A DNA stretch of 9,328 nt from positions 1 through 9,328 of the forward strand of contig JAEUIK010000336.1 in NCBI GenBank assembly GCA_016793185.1, in the 5' to 3' direction. Below the pieces are notes generated by a model. The model was not told where the DNA came from. It did not search any database and saw nothing but the letters and a program-made list of their open reading frames with translations. The position numbers and the translations under genes are program-made. Positions within the stretch are counted from its first letter, which is position 1, and the number at the start of each line of letters is the position of its first letter. This stretch comes from Planctomycetaceae bacterium (GTDB lineage Bacteria; Planctomycetota; Planctomycetia; Pirellulales; JAEUIK01). Of this stretch, positions 6,777-9,328 are shown in pieces.

Positions 6777-7412
6777 ATTTCGGGCTGCAAATAGATGCAC
6801 TGAGAACCTATCAAACCCTTCGACCTCGAGATTGATCGGCTCGCCTATCTCAGAAAGATCTGATGGACGATCTTGCTTAAGTCTGTACCGCTCAAAGAGT
6901 GATCCGAAGTCGACTTGACCCTCACGCATTGCGCTTGTTTCTGCTCGCCCAGCAAGCTGATTAGTTATAAGTGCATAGTCGCCACAGTCGCTCTTGGGCA
7001 AAACGACAAACCAGATCACTAACGCCACCGATGGATGTCGCAGTTTTGATATCTTGGCGATATCACTAGCTATTCCTCCGAAGGTATAGGTTGGGTTTCG
7101 CAGGTACCAATTGCCGCGAACCTTGAGTTCAATGCCCGCGAGTGGTTCGTCTTTGCGAATTCCCTCCCTGGCTTCTCCGCGATGTTTGACAACAATGTCT
7201 ACATATTTATCCTCACAGCTGACACAGTATTCGGGACCGAGTATTTGCGAGAGACAGAATGCGTATTCAAACTGTAGCCATCTTTCGATCGACCAAGGGT
7301 TGCACAACCACCAGCCAAGTCGTTTACCGATGCGCTGCCCCTCTTCGGGTCCGTTACCAGTCAAGACTCGTTTGAGCGTTTGTTCCAAAATCTCGTTCTG
7401 CAAAGTAAACAT
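6768..7412 (-). CDS. PD-(D/E)XK nuclease-like protein, unassigned family
   Basis: A 214-aa protein I cannot match to a named family. The start is well bounded: ATG at 7412, with an in-frame TAG two codons upstream (7421-7419) and a weak AAAGG at 7427-7423. The N-terminal helix region contains WSIERWLQFEYAFCL (40-54), then KYVDIVVKHRGE (69-80) and GIELKVRGNWY (93-103), followed by the helix SDIAKISKLR (116-125) and a hydrophobic strand VALVIWFVVL (129-138). The order Glu (E43 or E49), D72, E95-x-K97 matches the core alpha-beta-beta-beta-alpha layout of the PD-(D/E)XK superfamily (restriction endonucleases and relatives), with D72, E95 and K97 as candidate catalytic residues. There is no DNA-binding domain or methyltransferase beside it. 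Local GC is around 50%, well below the rest of the window, and AT-ending codons are common, which suggests recent transfer. Function as a restriction, repair or defence nuclease is inference only. Confidence 0.7.
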   Translation of the reverse strand: MFTLQNEILEQTLKRVLTGNGPEEGQRIGKRLGWWLCNPWSIERWLQFEYAFCLSQILGPEYCVSCEDKYVDIVVKHRGEAREGIRKDEPLAGIELKVRGNWYLRNPTYTFGGIASDIAKISKLRHPSVALVIWFVVLPKSDCGDYALITNQLAGRAETSAMREGQVDFGSLFERYRLKQDRPSDLSEIGEPINLEVEGFDRFSVHLFAARNGG

Positions 7413-7463
7413 CGGGGGCTAACCTTTCATGAAATGTAGTCGGTACGCAGGCTTTCAGAACCC

Positions 7464-7490
7464 TGGACCTCCCCACAAAAAGTGGGCGCT
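7464..7490 (+). repeat. Left terminal inverted repeat of the IS3 element
   Basis: Starts TGGACCTCCCCA and ends GTGGGCGCT. Aligned without gaps to the reverse complement of the right end, the outer 12 bases match at 9 positions and the inner 9 bases match completely, while the six bases between them do not match at all. The repeat contains its own small dyad, CCCAC-AAAAA-GTGGG (7472-7486). The orfB stop codon overlaps its inner edge. Confidence 0.8.
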
Positions 7491-8460
7491 AGTTTGTGAT
7501 CATAGCGGGTTGATTTATGGAGCGGCTAGCGCCGCGTTTATTTTCTGGTGTGGGGGAGACGAGGCCCCTCTCCCCCACGCCCCCTCTACCCTCTTCTCTG
7601 TTCCGGCCGTGGTGGACGGCGTGGGGTGTTTGGTAGTCGAGCGACGAGTGACGTCGCTGGCGGTTGTAGAACACTTCGATGTACTCGAACAGCGAGCGGC
7701 GAGCTGCTTCGCGTGTTGCATAGTGCCGTTGATGCACCAGTTCTTTCTTGATCGTGGCCACGAGCGACTCGGTGGGAGCGTTGTCCCAGCAGTTGCCCTT
7801 GCGGCTCATGCTGCAGACGATGCCGTGTTGTGCGAGGATGGCTTGAAAGTGATCGCTGGCATACTGTACACCGCGGTCGGAATGGGCCAGTAAGCCGTCG
7901 CTCGGCCGTTCTTGCTCGAGGGCCATGTTCAAGGCGTCCGCGACCAGTTGACTGTCGATTCGCTCGGACATGGCCCAGCCCACGATCTTGCGCGAGTACA
8001 AGTCTTCGACCAGCGCCAGATAGAGCCAACCTTCGTCGGTGGCGATGTAGGTGATGTCCATCGTCCATGTTTGATGTCGCGCGGCCGGTTGGAACTGGCG
8101 TGCCAGTCGATTCGGAGCGACTGGCCAGGAATGCCGCGAATCGGTGGTCTGCACGCGGAAGCGACGACAAGTTCGCGCGCGGATGCCGGCTGTGCACATC
8201 AACTTCTCGACGGTCTTGCGATTGCAGCACTGACCTTGGGCCAACAGCTCGCGATGGATCCGCGGGGCACCGTAGTTGGCATGGTGCGGGCGTTGGTGAA
8301 TGTCGCGGATGCGCTGGATCAGTTCGGTCCGGCGCCGCGCTGTGCGGCTTTCGGGCCGAGTCCGCCAAGCGTAGTAGCCGCTGCGGCTGACTTCCAGCAC
8401 ACGGCATTGAACCTCAATCGGCCACAACTCGCGGTGCTGGTGAATGAAGCGGTATCTCAC
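7489..8460 (-). CDS. IS3-family transposase OrfB (DDE catalytic subunit)
   Basis: A 323-aa integrase-core protein that carries out strand transfer for the element. The N-terminal HTH_21-like region includes SRSGYYAWRTRPES and NYGAPRIHRELLAQG; the rve core has the DDE triad D135 (TWTMDITYI), D195 (HSDRGVQY) and E231 (NAPTESL), spaced 59 and 35 residues apart as in the IS3 family. The expected family end lies near RRHSSLDYQTPHAVHHG (270-285); about 38 further Arg/Gly-rich residues read on into the left repeat. If translated alone, it starts at GTG 8460, whose GTGA overlaps the orfA stop. More likely it is made as an OrfAB fusion through the upstream shift site: the -1 frame from 8490 to 8460 has no stop. 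Confidence 0.96.
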   Translation of the reverse strand: MRYRFIHQHRELWPIEVQCRVLEVSRSGYYAWRTRPESRTARRRTELIQRIRDIHQRPHHANYGAPRIHRELLAQGQCCNRKTVEKLMCTAGIRARTCRRFRVQTTDSRHSWPVAPNRLARQFQPAARHQTWTMDITYIATDEGWLYLALVEDLYSRKIVGWAMSERIDSQLVADALNMALEQERPSDGLLAHSDRGVQYASDHFQAILAQHGIVCSMSRKGNCWDNAPTESLVATIKKELVHQRHYATREAARRSLFEYIEVFYNRQRRHSSLDYQTPHAVHHGRNREEGRGGVGERGLVSPTPENKRGASRSINQPAMITN

Positions 8461-8738
8461 GGCGACTCCTTGGCGAAGAAGGCCGTCGCTTTTTTTAAAA
8501 TCTCCCGTTCCATGGTCAGCCGGCGCACTTCCTCGCGCAACCGACGCAGCTCGGCCTGAACAGCACCTGCCTGGTCAGACTGCGTGCCCCCTTCTGCGGG
8601 AGACTGTTTGAGCCAGCCCCGCAGCGAACCTGGATCGATGCCCAAACTCTTGGCGGCCTGGACGACCGTGTAGCCCTGTTGCGATACCAGGCTCACGGCC
8701 GAAACCTTGAACTCGCGCGAAAACGTCCTGCGTCCCAT
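8457..8738 (-). CDS. IS3-family transposase OrfA (HTH subunit)
   Basis: A 93-aa protein with an N-terminal HTH_Tnp_1 helix-turn-helix (SREFKVSAVSLVSQQGYTVVQAAKSLGI, then SLRGWLKQ) that recognises the element's ends, and a C-terminal coiled coil (about residues 58-83, LRRLREEVRRLTMEREILKK) used for multimerisation. ATG at 8738 is preceded by AAAGGAG at 8751-8745 with a 6-base spacer. Its last codons overlap orfB, which lies in the -1 frame. Confidence 0.95.
   Translation of the reverse strand: MGRRTFSREFKVSAVSLVSQQGYTVVQAAKSLGIDPGSLRGWLKQSPAEGGTQSDQAGAVQAELRRLREEVRRLTMEREILKKATAFFAKESP
8490..8496 (-). promoter_or_regulatory. A7 slippery site for -1 ribosomal frameshift (OrfAB)
   Basis: Seven consecutive A on the minus strand, read in the orfA frame as TTA AAA AAA GCG, that is A AAA AAA followed by G. 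A -1 slip here joins OrfA after EILKK to the open frame SDGLLRQGVAV, leading straight into OrfB. This is the standard IS3-family strategy for making the transposase. I did not find a clear downstream stimulatory pseudoknot. Confidence 0.75.
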
Positions 8739-8758
8739 CGGCAGCTCCTTTCGACAGC

Positions 8759-8786
8759 ATTATGCTGCCTCTTGGAGCGCCCACAA
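8759..8786 (-). promoter_or_regulatory. Possible transposase promoter, -35 inside the right repeat
   Basis: On the minus strand, TTGTGG (8786-8781) and CATAAT (8764-8759) are separated by 16 bases, upstream of the orfA Shine-Dalgarno. The -10 matches the consensus at five of six positions; the -35 is poor. The -10 sits within the dyad CAGCAT-T-ATGCTG (8755-8767). IS3 elements often have a weak promoter at this end, but planctomycete promoters are poorly defined. Confidence 0.35.
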
Positions 8787-8804
8787 AACATGGGGAAGGT
8801 CACA
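8776..8804 (-). repeat. Right terminal inverted repeat of the IS3 element
   Basis: Read on the minus strand it starts TGTGACCTTCCCCA and ends GTGGGCGCT. With two single-base gaps, TGGACCTCCCCA of the left end matches fully. If no gaps are allowed, the end lies at 8802 instead (TGACCTTCCCCA). The central bases TGTTTT differ entirely from the CAAAAA at the left end. Confidence 0.75.
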
Positions 8805-8827
8805 CGGCCTGAACAATCAATCCCCCC

Positions 8828-8859
8828 CTTCGTGCCCTCGTGCCTTCTTGGTTCACCCC
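8828..8859. repeat. Short repeat-containing intergenic tract (CGTGCCCTCGTGCC)
   Basis: A directly repeated CGTGCC (8831-8836 and 8839-8844) followed by TTCTTGGTTCACCCC. From memory, versions of this phrase (on the other strand GAACCAAGAAGGCACGA) recur in intergenic DNA of planctomycetes and other bacteria; I cannot confirm that here. It lies between the IS right end and the permease stop codon. No hairpin is evident. Confidence 0.3.
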
Positions 8860-8870
8860 CTTGCCCCCGC

Positions 8871-9328
8871 TCACCGGGGCGCACCCCAGCGGCGCTCCAG
8901 GTAGCGTGACAGGTATCCCAGCGGCAGCGACATCAGCAGGTAGAGTGCCGCGGTCACCAGCCCTAGCTCGACGAACTGCAGGCTGCTGCGCGAGAGGATC
9001 AGGTATTCCTTCGTCAGCTCGCGGACGGCGATCACGCTGACGAGGCTCGTGTCCTTGAAGAGGGCGACGAAGTCGTTGGTGACCGGGGCGAGCGCCGTCC
9101 GCACGGCCTGCGGAAAGATGATCCGCCGGAAAATCATCGGTCCCGGCATCCCCAGCGCCTGTCCCGCTTCCCACTGGCCGGCCGGCACCGAGAGGATCGA
9201 GCTGCGATAGATCTCGGCTTCATACGCGGCATAGGTCAGCCCAAAGCCGAGGATCGCCGTCGCTTCGGCCGGCAGGCCAAACCCGTAGCTCGACAGGCCG
9301 AAATACAAGAAGAACAACAGCAGCAACA
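8871..9328 (-). CDS. Amino-acid ABC transporter permease (HisM/GlnP type), 5' partial
   Basis: The C-terminal 152 residues of an inner-membrane permease for polar amino acids. The frame is open to the window edge; a TTG near 9326 is only an internal codon. It shows hydrophobic spans LLLFFLYFGL, ATAILGFGLTYAAYEAEIY, and LGLVTAALYLLMSLPLGYL, and the canonical EAA loop EAGQALGMPGPMIFRRIIFPQAVR (53-76 of the visible part), with E53, A54 and G59 in place, which docks on the ATPase. LSVPAGQWEAGQALGM and NDFVALFKDTSLVSVI are hallmark strings of this subfamily (His/Glu/Gln/Arg/opine permeases). The partner ATPase and binding protein are not in the window. Position in its operon is unknown, but it is the last gene before the IS. 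Confidence 0.93.
   Translation of the reverse strand, partial: LLLLFFLYFGLSSYGFGLPAEATAILGFGLTYAAYEAEIYRSSILSVPAGQWEAGQALGMPGPMIFRRIIFPQAVRTALAPVTNDFVALFKDTSLVSVIAVRELTKEYLILSRSSLQFVELGLVTAALYLLMSLPLGYLSRYLERRWGAPR

Larger units (their letters stand above)
7464..8804 (-). mobile_element. Complete IS3-family insertion sequence
   Basis: About 1.34 kb, bounded by imperfect terminal inverted repeats that both begin with the TG typical of the IS3 family, and carrying orfA and orfB in the standard arrangement with an A7 shift site. Both frames are intact and the DDE residues are present, so it may be active. I see no short target-site duplication: the left flank reads AACCC and the right flank CGGCC (or CACGG if the end is taken at 8802). 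It sits 51 bp upstream of the nuclease-like gene, transcribed in the same direction, and 66 bp beyond the stop codon of the ABC permease gene. Confidence 0.9.

Noticed and set aside
7429..7893. A 154-codon plus-strand frame running into the IS
   Set aside because: Most of it is antisense to OrfB and its beginning is formed from the IS end, so it is a chance frame.
1..9328. CRISPR array, tRNA, rRNA, integrase or prophage genes
   Set aside because: I looked for regularly spaced repeats, tRNA cloverleaf features and phage-type proteins and found none. The only mobile gene set is the IS3 element.

Overview
This 9.3 kb window is GC-rich bacterial chromosome. Its content suggests a planctomycete, possibly Pirellulales-like: a secreted PQQ-type beta-propeller with the WPQFRGP opening, a large PqaA-family secreted hydrolase, a DinB-like protein, and short genes on both strands with long untranslated leaders. 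This placement is an inference from gene style. There is no rRNA or marker gene to confirm it.

Layout. Bases 2-2158 (+) hold the 3' part of a hybrid sensor histidine kinase (end of a PAS, then GAF, PAS, HisKA, HATPase, receiver), cut by the window edge. Bases 2228-2863 (+) encode a membrane-anchored SAM-dependent methyltransferase. It converges on a secreted PQQ-like beta-propeller protein at 2894-4267 (-). A gene-free stretch at 4268-4765 separates that gene from the divergent PqaA-family hydrolase (4766-6136, +) and carries three clustered, unusually good stem-loops. The hydrolase has a TTG start behind a strong Shine-Dalgarno and ends at a textbook intrinsic terminator (6158-6200). A DinB-like gene follows (6259-6747, +).

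The right part looks accessory. A PD-(D/E)XK nuclease-like gene (6768-7412, -) lies in DNA of visibly lower GC than everything around it. Immediately upstream of it is a complete IS3-family insertion sequence (7464-8804, -) with orfA, orfB, an A7 frameshift site and recognisable terminal inverted repeats. Beyond the IS is the C-terminal part of an amino-acid ABC transporter permease (8871 to the edge, -).

The genes do not form one operon or one obvious pathway. The kinase and methyltransferase may be co-transcribed. The propeller and PqaA-like proteins are both exported and are transcribed divergently. The nuclease plus IS3 looks like a small horizontally acquired block between core genes. 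The strongest leads are the structured leader at 4452-4551 and the AT-richer nuclease-like gene. Neither can be called a new system from the sequence alone.
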